64,000 nt of DNA from Accumulibacter sp. (GTDB lineage: Bacteria; Pseudomonadota; Gammaproteobacteria; Burkholderiales; Rhodocyclaceae): contig JACKLW010000017.1 of the NCBI GenBank assembly GCA_024235715.1, positions 53,006 to 117,005 on the forward strand, read 5' to 3'. Under the pieces are notes generated by a model that ran no database searches, had not been told where the DNA came from, and saw nothing but the letters and a program-made list of their open reading frames with translations. The translations under genes and the position numbers were made by a program. Below are positions 29,382 through 38,131 of this stretch, piece by piece (position 1 is the first letter of the stretch; every line of letters begins with the position of its first letter).

Positions 29382-30224
29382 TCAGGTAAAGACCTGGCGC
29401 TTCCTGGCATCGGCACTGCCGAAAATCTGCGGGGTCTGCGGATACGAGGCCGATGGCAGAAAGTCCGGCGTGATCGCCGCATACCAGTCGGCGTAGGTGG
29501 CATTGGCCGGCAGCCGCTGCAGCGTTTTCAGCGCGTAATAGCTGAAAGCGCCGCAGGGGCGACCGGAGATGCGTGCGTCGTAGCTGAAGTTGTTCGGCCC
29601 CTCCTTGCAGCCCGCCAGCAGCAGATCGCCGAGCATCCGCGACAGGGCGCCGGCAAACGGCGACACGCCCGAAATGACCGGCACCGTCGTCAATGGCTGG
29701 CCGCTGATGCCGTGCGGCAGCTTGTCGATCGACATCCAGTTGCCCATCGGCAGGAAGCGCGGGCGCGGTGCGTCGTCGGCGTCCGGGTCGGCGGCAGCGG
29801 CGCGGGTCACGGTCCCCGAATGGCAACTGTCGGAAATCAGCGTCACGCGCACGCCCGCCTTGCGCGCCGCGAACAGGGTATTGATCTCGTCGTCGATCAG
29901 CGGCCCGCCACCGGTCTGGATATCGTAGGGGCACAGTGCCTCATCGAGGCCGTCGATCTCGTCGCCGTTGGTGTCCGGCACGTAGGTTCCGTGTCCGGAA
30001 TAGGTGATCACCAGCACGTCGCCGCTGACGCCGCCCGTGATCAGCGACTGGATGGCGTTGAACATCGCGGTCTTGGTGGCCTGGCTGTCGATCAGCTTGC
30101 TGACCGTGAAGCCGCGTCCGGCAAGCTCTGCGGCCCAGTCGTTGGCGTCGTTCACGCAACCGTTCAGATCCATGTGGGTGCCTGGGTAGTTGTTGATCCC
30201 CATGCAAAGTGCGCGCTTGCTCAT
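29382..30224 (-). CDS. caspase-family protease (type I metacaspase-like)
   Basis: The 280-residue protein is a minimal caspase-fold domain. It begins KRALCMGINNYPG and has the catalytic dyad His78 in TYSGHGTYV and Cys134 in ISDSCHSG. Acidic residues around the active site (DGLDEAL, SDSCHSG) suggest basic P1 specificity, as in metacaspases. There is no prodomain, TM segment or WD/TPR extension. The start has AGGAGG. It is first in the minus-strand arm, 163 bp before the CHAT-hydrolase gene, and divergent from the patatin gene. By analogy with bacterial caspase/CHAT defence modules it may act as an upstream activator; target unknown. Confidence 0.92.
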   Translation of the reverse strand: MSKRALCMGINNYPGTHMDLNGCVNDANDWAAELAGRGFTVSKLIDSQATKTAMFNAIQSLITGGVSGDVLVITYSGHGTYVPDTNGDEIDGLDEALCPYDIQTGGGPLIDDEINTLFAARKAGVRVTLISDSCHSGTVTRAAAADPDADDAPRPRFLPMGNWMSIDKLPHGISGQPLTTVPVISGVSPFAGALSRMLGDLLLAGCKEGPNNFSYDARISGRPCGAFSYYALKTLQRLPANATYADWYAAITPDFLPSASYPQTPQIFGSADARKRQVFT

Positions 30225-30511
30225 CGCTGCCTCCTGTCGGTTGGTTGTTGATCGCGGACTGCGCTATTCAGTCTAGCAAGCCGGGCGCGAATAGGACACC
30301 TTGCCGGGAGCGGGCAGTCCTCGCTGCCGCCGCTCGCCACGGGCAGGTTTGACCGCACTTGTCGGGAACAGGGATACTCTCACAATACGCTGCTGGGTTT
30401 CCTATCATGCAGTAGCCCCCCGGCGCGCCGCCGGGCGCCGCTGCAACACGCCAGCAGGCCTTGCTGCGCAGCACATCGGCAGCGCTTGCGGCACTCTCCA
30501 GGAGAACTCCG
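30225..30511. promoter_or_regulatory. divergent promoter region of the caspase/CHAT/lipase cluster
   Basis: This 287-bp gap separates the start codons of the caspase gene (minus) and the patatin gene (plus), so promoters for both arms must lie here unless internal ones exist. The stretch around 30365-30415 is less GC-rich and includes GGGATACTCTCACAATACGC and TATCAT, possible promoter elements, but no confident -35/-10 pair or operator could be assigned. Confidence 0.45.
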
Positions 30512-31627
30512 ATGAGAACTGACGAACAGCCGAGTATCGGCCTGGCATTGTCCGGCGGCGGCTTCCGGGCGACGCTTTTCGGTCTGGGCAGCCTCTGGCG
30601 GCTCAACGAGGGCGGTCTGCTGCGGCGCCTGACGCGGGTCACCAGCGTTTCCGGCGGCTCGATCCTGGCCGGCGTTCTTGCCCACCGCTGGCGCCAGCTC
30701 AACTTCGTCGACGACCAGGCCGACAATTTCGAGCAAGTCGTCGCGCAGCCGGTGCGCAACTTCTGCAATCAGACCATCGACATCAGCACCGCCCTGCTCG
30801 GCCACCTGACACCTTTCCTTACTTCCGGCGACTTTCTCGCCCGGCGCTACGCCGGGGATCTCTTCGGCGAAACGCTGCTGCGCCAGATTGCAACGCCCGC
30901 GGACGACCGCGCGCCGCGCTTCATTTTCTACGCCACGAACATGCAGACCGGACGCAGCTTTCGTCTGCGGCAGGACTACATCGCCGACTACGTCCTCGGC
31001 ATCTCGTACAAGACCGAAGTCACGCTCGCCAGGGCGGTCGCCGCATCGAGTGCTTTCCCGCCGATCTTCTCGCCGGTGGTGGTTAACAGCGAGACCGGCG
31101 CCTGGGAGAAGCCGCAGCGCGAGCTGCCCAATCTCGACAGGCTGCGCCGACGCATCGTGCTCGCCGACGGCGGCATCTACGACAACATGGGTCTCGAAGC
31201 GCTGCTCGACAGGGTCGATATCGTTCTCGTCAGCGACGCCGGGGCGCCCTTCGCGATCGACGAAACACCGTTCGAGGATGATCTCCTGCAACTCGGCCGG
31301 GTGCGCGACATCCTGATCGACCAGACACGGGCACTGCGCAAGCGCTGGCTGATCGGCGACTTCGAGGCCGGGCGCCGGCGCGGCGCCTACTGGGGCATCG
31401 GCACGGCGATCAATGACTACGACGATAACGATGCGCTGACCGACGACAACGCGGTCACCGCCGCGCTGCAGCACATCCCGACCCGCCTCAAGGCGTTCAC
31501 CGCGAAGGCGCAGGGGCAACTGATCAACTGGGGCTATGCCCTGACCGACACAGCGCTGCGCACGCGCGCCGACCTGCCGCTCGACGCGCCACGCGGCTGG
31601 CCGGACGGCGCCTGGCCGCTGCGTTGA
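30512..31627 (+). CDS. patatin-like phospholipase
   Basis: The 371-residue protein has the patatin oxyanion motif SGGGFRA (residues 14-20), nucleophile Ser47 in SVSGGS (Ser replaces the first Gly of GXSXG, as in a cPLA2/lysophospholipase-like branch), and catalytic Asp219 in ADGGIYDN. Patatins are Ser-Asp dyad acyl hydrolases that cleave membrane phospholipids and serve as effectors in several defence systems. No signal peptide is present, so it acts in the cytoplasm, probably at the inner membrane. ATG 30512 has AGGAG upstream. Only 10 bp separate it from the CHAT-like gene. Confidence 0.9.
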   Translation: MRTDEQPSIGLALSGGGFRATLFGLGSLWRLNEGGLLRRLTRVTSVSGGSILAGVLAHRWRQLNFVDDQADNFEQVVAQPVRNFCNQTIDISTALLGHLTPFLTSGDFLARRYAGDLFGETLLRQIATPADDRAPRFIFYATNMQTGRSFRLRQDYIADYVLGISYKTEVTLARAVAASSAFPPIFSPVVVNSETGAWEKPQRELPNLDRLRRRIVLADGGIYDNMGLEALLDRVDIVLVSDAGAPFAIDETPFEDDLLQLGRVRDILIDQTRALRKRWLIGDFEAGRRRGAYWGIGTAINDYDDNDALTDDNAVTAALQHIPTRLKAFTAKAQGQLINWGYALTDTALRTRADLPLDAPRGWPDGAWPLR

Positions 31628-31637
31628 GGCAGAGACC

Positions 31638-34589
31638 ATGAGCGATCGCCAGTTCCTTGCCCGCTGGAGTCTCGACGTCGATGATGCAGGCTTTGCGCAG
31701 GCGCTGGCCGCGCTGGGCGCCTGGCGTGCCGCATTCCCGCAGGAGCCGCTCGTCGCCCGACACGGCGCCGAAGAGCCGGCCGCCGACGCGGCGGCGAGCA
31801 TCGGCCGCCGGTTGCTCGCCGCCCGCCAGGAGCCGGACCGGGAGCGGAGCGGCGGCCTGCTGGCCTGGCAGGCGCCGGCCGCGGGGATGTGCGACGAGCT
31901 GCCGGCGGCCGGCATGCTCGCCGCTGCCTGGACGGTCCTTCTCGGCGAGCTGTCCACGGGCCCGCGTCTCGCCGTACGCAGCCGCGCGCAGCGCTGGAGC
32001 ACGCTGCTGCCGATGCTGGACGCCCTGCAGCACCCGGCGGTCGGCGCCGACAGCGTCTTCGTCGCCGACGCCTTCGCTGCCGACGGACGCGTCGATTGGC
32101 AACTGCCGTTCCAGATCGCCGTTCTGCCCGACGACCCACTCGCCCGGGCGTTCGCCGGGAACCCGCTGCGACGCCCGCAACCCTGGCCCTATCGCTTCGC
32201 CGTCGCCGGGCGCGCAACGCCACGCCTGGAAGTCCTCGTCTGCAGCGGCTCCCTGCGGCAGGCCGCTGCCCGCCTGCTGAGCCGCCGCTCGCCGAGCCGG
32301 GCCGCGCTGGTGCTGCTTCTCGGTGGCCTCGATGCCGTCGGCGAAGGCAGCGAAGCCCTGCTGCGCGTCGTCGCCGCCGAGCTGTCCGCCGAGGGCGTGG
32401 TGTGTACCACGCCTTCAGCCAATGCCGAAGCGGCGCTGCCGGCGCTGCAGCGCTTCGCCGACGGGCTGACCCACAACGCGCCGCTCGATGTCGCCCTGGC
32501 GCAGGCCTTCGGCCAGGGCCTGACGGCCGTCCTCGGTGGCGACCTGCTGCAGATCAGCGCGCTGTCGCACTCGGTCGCAAGCCTGACCGCCCGCCTGCGC
32601 GCCCTGCCGGAGGACAGCGAACTGGCGGTCAGCGAGCGCACGCTCCGGCAACTCGTCGTCGATCCCGAGCGGGCCGCCGGACCGCTGACGCGCACGGCAC
32701 GCGGCGGCGCCAAATCCGCCGACCAGGCGGCACGCAGCGTCTCGCCGCAGCGGCTGGCCGGGCGCATCGACGGATCCAGCGCCAGCTACGGCTACGGCCA
32801 TGAGTCCGACGAAGCCTCGGCGCTGGCCGAACTGGCCAGCGAATTGCGCAGCAGGGAGGCCGGGCAGGCCGTCGCGCAGCCCGAGCCGCGTTTCATCCAG
32901 CACGGCTTCTGGCGCAAGCACGCAGATCAACTGGTCGAAGAGCGGCAACGCCTGCAGGTCGGCATGCCGATCATGCTGCGCGTGCGCGTCGGCCCGCTCG
33001 ATGAACGATGGCACGCCGCCCCGGAAGCCTTCCCGGCGCATGAACTGCCGCGCAGCCAGCGGCCGCACCGCCTGCAGGTGGTCTTTCACGAACCGGCGCA
33101 ACTCGACGAACCGCTAGTCGGGGAACTGCTGTTGCCGCAGCAGGGGCCGAGCAGCGTCGCCGAGTTCGTGTTCACGCCGCGCCGCCGCGCCGCTTTCGCC
33201 GGACGCATCAGCGTCCTGCACCGTGGTCGCGTCCTGCAGACGGTGCTCATTCACGCGCGCGTCTGCGAGCCCGATGAAGTCGTCGCCGGCGACGGGCAGG
33301 AGGCCATCAGCCAGCAAGTCGAAGCACGCGTTCGCGAACACTGGGGCGAGCTCGGCGCACGGCGGCGTTTCGACGCCTCTTTCATCCTCAACCACGACGA
33401 CCTGCAGCGGCCGCTGCTCACCGGCATAGCCGGCAAGCGCGCCTGGGCCCGGGACCTGAGCGGCATCGACGAGCCGGTCGCCAGCATCAACCAGCTGCTC
33501 TCCGATGTCGCGCACAGCGTCGCCGACTACAGCGACGGGCTGACCACTGGCGACAACCGCAAGCTGTTCGTCAAGCTGGCGCGCCTCGGCGCCGACCTCT
33601 ACTCGAGCCTGGTCATCGACAAGCTGCAGCCGCTGCAGCGCGAGGGCATGGACGTCGACGAAGCGACGCACATCCAGCTGGTCAGCACCCGTGCCGACGC
33701 CGTCGTTCCCTTCGAGTTCATCTACCAGTACCAGCCGCCCGACGACGCCCTGGGTCCCGACTTCTGTCCGAACGCCCTGCAGGCCCTTGCCGACGGCGCC
33801 TGCCCGGCGGGCTGCGCCGGGCAGAGGGAACCCCGCCGGCACGTCTGCCCGATGGGTTTCTGGGGCCTGCGCAAGGTCATCGAACGGCACGTCTATAACC
33901 CCGGGATCGATCTCCCCAACCAGGCCGAGGTGATCGTCCAGGCCGAACCGGTCGGCGACCGCGTTCGCCTGCAGCTCGACCAGGGAGCGCTGCTCGGCTA
34001 CAGCCAGGAGGTCACGGCGACCGACGTCGCGCCACTGCTCGCCGCCCTGCGGCAGCATCTGCCGGCGCCGGTGCAGGTCGCCGGCAACTGGGATGAGTGG
34101 AAGCAGGCGGTCACCGCCAGCCACCCCAGCCTGCTGGTCGCCTTCCCGCACAATACCGGCGAGCGGCAGGACATCGCGCTGGAGATTGGCGGCGTCGAGT
34201 TCAAGACGCTGCGTCTGCCCCGGGAATACGTGCGCGTCGACGGCGCCTACCCCCTGCTGCTGCTGCTCGGCTGCGACACCGCCAGCAGCGCGCAGCAGTA
34301 CGCCAACCACGTGCGCTACTTCCGGCAGGCGGGCGCCGCGGTGATCGTGTCGACGATTGCCACGGTGTTCGGGCCGCACGCGGTGAAAGTGGGCGAAAAG
34401 CTGCTCGGGGTGCTGCTCGCCATCCAGCGGCAGTCGAACGCCGCGGCGCAGGCCGGCACACCGCGCCAGGCGGATGCCGTACCATGCCTTGGCGAAGCGC
34501 TGCGCGACGCCAAGCGGCAGGCGCTGCTCGACAGCCTGCCGATGGCCCTGTGTGTCGTCGCTTTCGGCGATGCCGACTGGCGACTCTAA
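31638..34589 (+). CDS. CHAT-like protease with four-cysteine insert and long N-terminal region
   Basis: The 983-residue protein has an unassigned N-terminal half (1-540, with a linker near 350-395 and a beta-rich block near 440-540). Its C-terminal part resembles a divergent CHAT domain: VVPFEFIYQY (689-698) matches the CHAT LPWELL segment, LLVAFPHNTG supplies His838 and LLLLLGCDTA supplies Cys879, spaced as in the CHAT dyad. An insert holds Cys710, Cys722, Cys726 and Cys737, a likely zinc site. The patatin gene ends 10 bp upstream and the MBL gene begins 13 bp downstream, so the three form one operon. CHAT identity is by motif; the usual HG after the catalytic His is HN, so activity is uncertain. 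Confidence 0.68.
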   Translation: MSDRQFLARWSLDVDDAGFAQALAALGAWRAAFPQEPLVARHGAEEPAADAAASIGRRLLAARQEPDRERSGGLLAWQAPAAGMCDELPAAGMLAAAWTVLLGELSTGPRLAVRSRAQRWSTLLPMLDALQHPAVGADSVFVADAFAADGRVDWQLPFQIAVLPDDPLARAFAGNPLRRPQPWPYRFAVAGRATPRLEVLVCSGSLRQAAARLLSRRSPSRAALVLLLGGLDAVGEGSEALLRVVAAELSAEGVVCTTPSANAEAALPALQRFADGLTHNAPLDVALAQAFGQGLTAVLGGDLLQISALSHSVASLTARLRALPEDSELAVSERTLRQLVVDPERAAGPLTRTARGGAKSADQAARSVSPQRLAGRIDGSSASYGYGHESDEASALAELASELRSREAGQAVAQPEPRFIQHGFWRKHADQLVEERQRLQVGMPIMLRVRVGPLDERWHAAPEAFPAHELPRSQRPHRLQVVFHEPAQLDEPLVGELLLPQQGPSSVAEFVFTPRRRAAFAGRISVLHRGRVLQTVLIHARVCEPDEVVAGDGQEAISQQVEARVREHWGELGARRRFDASFILNHDDLQRPLLTGIAGKRAWARDLSGIDEPVASINQLLSDVAHSVADYSDGLTTGDNRKLFVKLARLGADLYSSLVIDKLQPLQREGMDVDEATHIQLVSTRADAVVPFEFIYQYQPPDDALGPDFCPNALQALADGACPAGCAGQREPRRHVCPMGFWGLRKVIERHVYNPGIDLPNQAEVIVQAEPVGDRVRLQLDQGALLGYSQEVTATDVAPLLAALRQHLPAPVQVAGNWDEWKQAVTASHPSLLVAFPHNTGERQDIALEIGGVEFKTLRLPREYVRVDGAYPLLLLLGCDTASSAQQYANHVRYFRQAGAAVIVSTIATVFGPHAVKVGEKLLGVLLAIQRQSNAAAQAGTPRQADAVPCLGEALRDAKRQALLDSLPMALCVVAFGDADWRL

Positions 34590-34602
34590 CCGGAGACCGA
34601 CA

Positions 34603-35733
34603 ATGGCCAACCCGACCAACAGCGGCAACGAGGGCGCCTTCCTGCGCATCGAGATGCTGCCGGCACTGCACGGCGACTGCCTGTTCGTCGAGTACGGCGA
34701 CAGCACACGCACTCGCCGCATGCTCATCGACGGTGGCCCGATTGCCACCTACAGACATCTCGAGGCGCGCCTCGATGCCCTCCCCGCCGGCGACCGGCGT
34801 TTCGAGCTGCTGGTCATGAGCCACGTCGATACCGACCACGTCGAGGGCATCGTGCGCCTGCTCGCCAATCAGCCACTGCCGATACGGGTCATCGACCTGT
34901 GGTTCAACGGCTGGAACCACCTGACAAGCGGCGGACGCGTGCTCGGCGGCAAGCAGGGCGAGTTCCTCAGTGCGCTGATCGTCCGCCGTTTCGAGCGCGA
35001 GCAGTGGAACGGCGCCTTTTCCGGCCAGGCGGTGGTCGTCCCGGACGCAGGACCGCTGCCGGAACACACCCTGGCCGGCGGCCTGAAGCTGACCCTTCTC
35101 TCGCCGACGCCGGCGACGCTGGAGCAGATGCGCCAGGCGTGGGAAAAGGACCTTGGGCCAGACGTGACCCCCGGCGACCTCGACGCGGCGTGGCTGCGCC
35201 TGGCGCAGCGCAAAGCCTACCTGCCCGGACAGGGCCTGCTCGGCACCACCCCCGAACTCGACCAGTTGCTCGCCCGGCAGCTGAAGATCGACCGAGCCGC
35301 GGCGAACGGCAGTTCGATCGCGTTCCTCGCCGAATTCGCCGGAAAATCCTGCCTTTTCCTGGCCGACGCCTACCACGAGGTGATCACTGCCTCGCTGCAA
35401 CGCCTGCTGCAACAGCGCGGCCAGCAGGTCCTCGAGGTCGATGCGGTAAAAGTCGCCCACCACGGCAGTGCCGGCAACGTCAGCGACGAACTGCTGGCGC
35501 TGATCGACAGCCCGCGCTTTCTGGTCAGCACCAACGGCAGCCGCTTCCGGCACCCGGACGCCGAAGCAATGCAGCGCATCATCGCCCGCTCGCGGCATCA
35601 GCCGCCGACGCTGTGCTTCAACTACCAGAGCAAGACCACCCGCCCCTGGGCGTCGGCCGCCCGGCAGGCCGAACTGGCCTATCGTGCCGAGTACAACCCG
35701 GTCGCCAATGCGCCATACCGCATCGAGCTGTGA
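34603..35733 (+). CDS. MBL-fold metallohydrolase (ComEC C-terminal-like)
   Basis: The 376-residue protein has the metallo-beta-lactamase signature MSHVDTDHVEGIV and the ComEC-type KVAHHGSAGNVS segment, with SIAFLAEFAGKSCLFLADAY before it. Such soluble MBL proteins are phosphodiesterases or nucleases, or act on lipids or nucleotides; the substrate is unknown. No TM segments are seen, so it is not a ComEC channel. ATG 34603 has CGGAGA upstream, and the CHAT-like gene ends 13 bp before it. It closes the plus-strand arm. Solitary ComEC-like MBL proteins recur in prokaryotic conflict gene clusters (established for the family), so membership in the system is likely. Confidence 0.85.
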   Translation: MANPTNSGNEGAFLRIEMLPALHGDCLFVEYGDSTRTRRMLIDGGPIATYRHLEARLDALPAGDRRFELLVMSHVDTDHVEGIVRLLANQPLPIRVIDLWFNGWNHLTSGGRVLGGKQGEFLSALIVRRFEREQWNGAFSGQAVVVPDAGPLPEHTLAGGLKLTLLSPTPATLEQMRQAWEKDLGPDVTPGDLDAAWLRLAQRKAYLPGQGLLGTTPELDQLLARQLKIDRAAANGSSIAFLAEFAGKSCLFLADAYHEVITASLQRLLQQRGQQVLEVDAVKVAHHGSAGNVSDELLALIDSPRFLVSTNGSRFRHPDAEAMQRIIARSRHQPPTLCFNYQSKTTRPWASAARQAELAYRAEYNPVANAPYRIEL

Positions 35734-36077
35734 GCCGTCGCGCGCCGCCTGACGCCGGGACGCTCTGCCGGAACCGCAACTGCCAGGACAGCCCGCCGGT
35801 CGACAAGCCATGCAAGTGCAGTGGCGAATGGAGTAAAGTGCAGTGCTGACGGGAAACCACCCGTATGCGGGCGAGACTTCTTCAGCCGCCCGCGCCGATG
35901 GATGCCACGCGCAGCAGGCGGACGACCGGCCGGGATTCCCGGGTTCTCGCGCCGGCACGAGGCATGATCGGGAATGCAAGGCTCTGGGATCGATTTCGAG
36001 AGGGTGGTCGGCGACGGTGGTGCCCGGCCCGCCCTGCCGCAAACCCACCGCAACGCTGCTACCACTGGCACGAGAAA
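35734..36077. other. 344-bp gap between the MBL gene and the HD-GYP gene
   Basis: No gene, repeat or terminator could be supported. It separates the conflict-type cluster from the signalling island. The HD-GYP frame stays open through most of it, but the residues are unlike the family. A short partial repeat (AGTGCAGTG near 35815 and 35838) is visible. Confidence 0.4.
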
Positions 36078-37397
36078 ATGACCGAACAGATTCCGGCAGC
36101 GGCTCCAGCGACGCTGCTTCTGGTAGATGACGAACCCTCGATCCTCAGCGCCTTGCGCCGGCTGTTCCGCCCCTGCGGCTACCGAATCCTGACCGCCGAA
36201 AGCGGTGCCGCCGGACTGGAACTGCTCGGCCACGAAGACGTCGATCTGATCATCTCCGACATGCGCATGCCGGAGATGGACGGCGCCCAGTTCCTCGAAC
36301 GGGTGCGCGCCGAATGGCCGCGGGTGGTGCGCATCCTGCTCACCGGCTACGCCGACATCACCTCGACGGTCAACGCCATCAACAAGGGAGAGATCTACCG
36401 CTACATTTCCAAGCCCTGGGACGACAACGACATCGTACTGATCGTCCGCGATGCCCTGGAACGTCAGCGACTGCAACGCGAGAACACCCGCCTGCTGGCC
36501 TTGACGCAGAGCCAGAACGAAGAGCTGAAGGTGCTCAACAGCGGCCTCGAGGCGCGGGTCAGGGAGCGCACCGTCGAGCTCGAACAGGTCAACGGCTTCC
36601 TCAACCTTGCCAACGACACGCTCAAACAGAGCTTCCTGGTCTCCATCAAGGTCTTTTCGTCGCTGATGGAGCTGCGCGAAGGATCGGCAGGGGGGCACGC
36701 CCGTCGCGTCGCCGACCTGTCGCGCAAGCTGGCGATCAAACTGGCGCTCGACGCCAGGGAGCAACAGGACATCTTCATCGCCGGCCTGCTGCACGACATC
36801 GGCAAGATCGGCTTTTCCGATGCCATGTTCGCCAAACCGGTGCCGAAGCTCAACGGCGAGGAACTGGGGCGTTACCGCAAGCACAGTCTTGCCGGCGCCA
36901 ATGCCCTGATGCCGCTGGCCGATCTGAAGCCGGCCGCCGACCTGATCCGCGCGCACCACGAGCGCTTCGACGGCCAGGGTTTTCCCGATGGCATCGTCGG
37001 GCTCGGCATCCCGCTGGGCGCGCGCATTCTGGCGGTCGCCAACGACTATGACGGTCTGCAGATCGGCACGCTCTCGGAGAGACGCTTCAGCCCCGAAGAA
37101 GCCAAGAGCCTGTTGCTCAAGTCGCGTGGCAAGCGTTACTGCCCGGTGGTCATCGACGCCCTGGTGGATCTCCTCGGCGCACCGCGTGAGGATCCCGGCG
37201 ACGCACTTCGGGTACCGGTGGATCAGCTCAAGGTCGGAATGGTACTGGCCCGCGACCTGATGGCGCGTGACGGAACCCTGCTGCTCGCCGCCGACTACCT
37301 GCTGGAGGCGAATCTGGTACGGGAGATACAGACCTACGCGCAGCGAGAAAGCCTGTCGCTGGTATTGCACATCCGACGCGACAGCGCGCCGCATTAG
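36078..37397 (+). CDS. response regulator with HD-GYP c-di-GMP phosphodiesterase domain
   Basis: The 439-residue protein has an N-terminal REC domain (about 12-125, phosphoacceptor Asp61 in ISDMRMPEMDG), a coiled-coil linker (about 130-180), and an HD-GYP domain with His207, the HD pair His239-Asp240 (LLHDIGKIG) and HHERFDGQGFPDG (293-305), where GYP is GFP. RpfG-like proteins degrade c-di-GMP after phosphorylation. ATG 36078 has only a weak binding site. The lone REC gene follows 20 bp downstream, and a kinase gene after that, so this is probably one operon. Confidence 0.9.
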   Translation: MTEQIPAAAPATLLLVDDEPSILSALRRLFRPCGYRILTAESGAAGLELLGHEDVDLIISDMRMPEMDGAQFLERVRAEWPRVVRILLTGYADITSTVNAINKGEIYRYISKPWDDNDIVLIVRDALERQRLQRENTRLLALTQSQNEELKVLNSGLEARVRERTVELEQVNGFLNLANDTLKQSFLVSIKVFSSLMELREGSAGGHARRVADLSRKLAIKLALDAREQQDIFIAGLLHDIGKIGFSDAMFAKPVPKLNGEELGRYRKHSLAGANALMPLADLKPAADLIRAHHERFDGQGFPDGIVGLGIPLGARILAVANDYDGLQIGTLSERRFSPEEAKSLLLKSRGKRYCPVVIDALVDLLGAPREDPGDALRVPVDQLKVGMVLARDLMARDGTLLLAADYLLEANLVREIQTYAQRESLSLVLHIRRDSAPH

Positions 37398-37417
37398 CTT
37401 CGAGGAGGAGCCCGAAA

Positions 37418-37984
37418 ATGCCCCGTATCCTGATCGTCGATGACGAAGACAACATCCTCAAGTCCTTGCGCAGACTGCTGGCAATGACGCCCTGCGCGAG
37501 CGGTGGCAAGGTCTTCCCGCTGACCGTGGACACCTGCAATGACCCCGCGCAAGCGCTGGAGAACGCCTTCGGCACGGCATACGACCTGGTGCTTTCCGAT
37601 TACCGCATGCCGGGCATGGACGGCGTGGCCTTCCTCAAGGAGTTCCGCGAGCTGCAACCCAACGCTGCGCGCCTGATCCTTTCCGGCTATGCCGACCTGA
37701 ATGGCCTGATCGCGGCAATCAACGAAGCAGGCATCCTGCGCTTCATCGCCAAACCGTGGAACGATTACGAACTGGTGGCGACCATCGGGCAGGCCCTGGC
37801 GTTTCAGGAACTGCAGAACGAGACCCAGAAGATCGCCGACCAGGCACGCCTCAAGGAAGGCCAGCTCACTGCCGAGGATTTCGAGCGCAAGCGCCTGGAG
37901 GCGCTGGAGCCCGGCATCACGCGCGTACTATGGGGACCCGACGGCTCGGTAATGCTCGACCCGGACGCGCTGAAGCGCGACTGA
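37418..37984 (+). CDS. single-domain response regulator with C-terminal extension
   Basis: The 188-residue protein has a REC domain (VDDEDNILKSL, phosphoacceptor Asp61 in LSDYRMPGMDG, conserved AKPWND lysine) and a roughly 60-residue tail that is partly coiled coil and ends VLWGPDGSVMLDPDALKRD. There is no DNA-binding or enzymatic output, so it may be a phosphorelay or protein-binding adaptor between neighbouring kinases and the HD-GYP protein. AGGAGGAG precedes the ATG. Confidence 0.88.
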   Translation: MPRILIVDDEDNILKSLRRLLAMTPCASGGKVFPLTVDTCNDPAQALENAFGTAYDLVLSDYRMPGMDGVAFLKEFRELQPNAARLILSGYADLNGLIAAINEAGILRFIAKPWNDYELVATIGQALAFQELQNETQKIADQARLKEGQLTAEDFERKRLEALEPGITRVLWGPDGSVMLDPDALKRD

Positions 37985-38131
37985 GAAGCCGAGCGATCGG
38001 TTACGCGGCATTTCCGCGCCGTGGCAGCGTCCTGCGCGGCCTGAAGAAAAGGTGTACACACCGGAACTTGGGGCGTATCGTTTGCAGGCGCGGTCGCCAC
38101 GACAGCGGCGAGCGGCAACCGGCAACTTTTT

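Noticed and set aside
20546-35733. Type III-E CRISPR Craspase or bacterial gasdermin module
   Set aside because: No Cas gene, CRISPR repeat or gasdermin-like small gene is visible; only the CHAT/caspase protease theme is shared.
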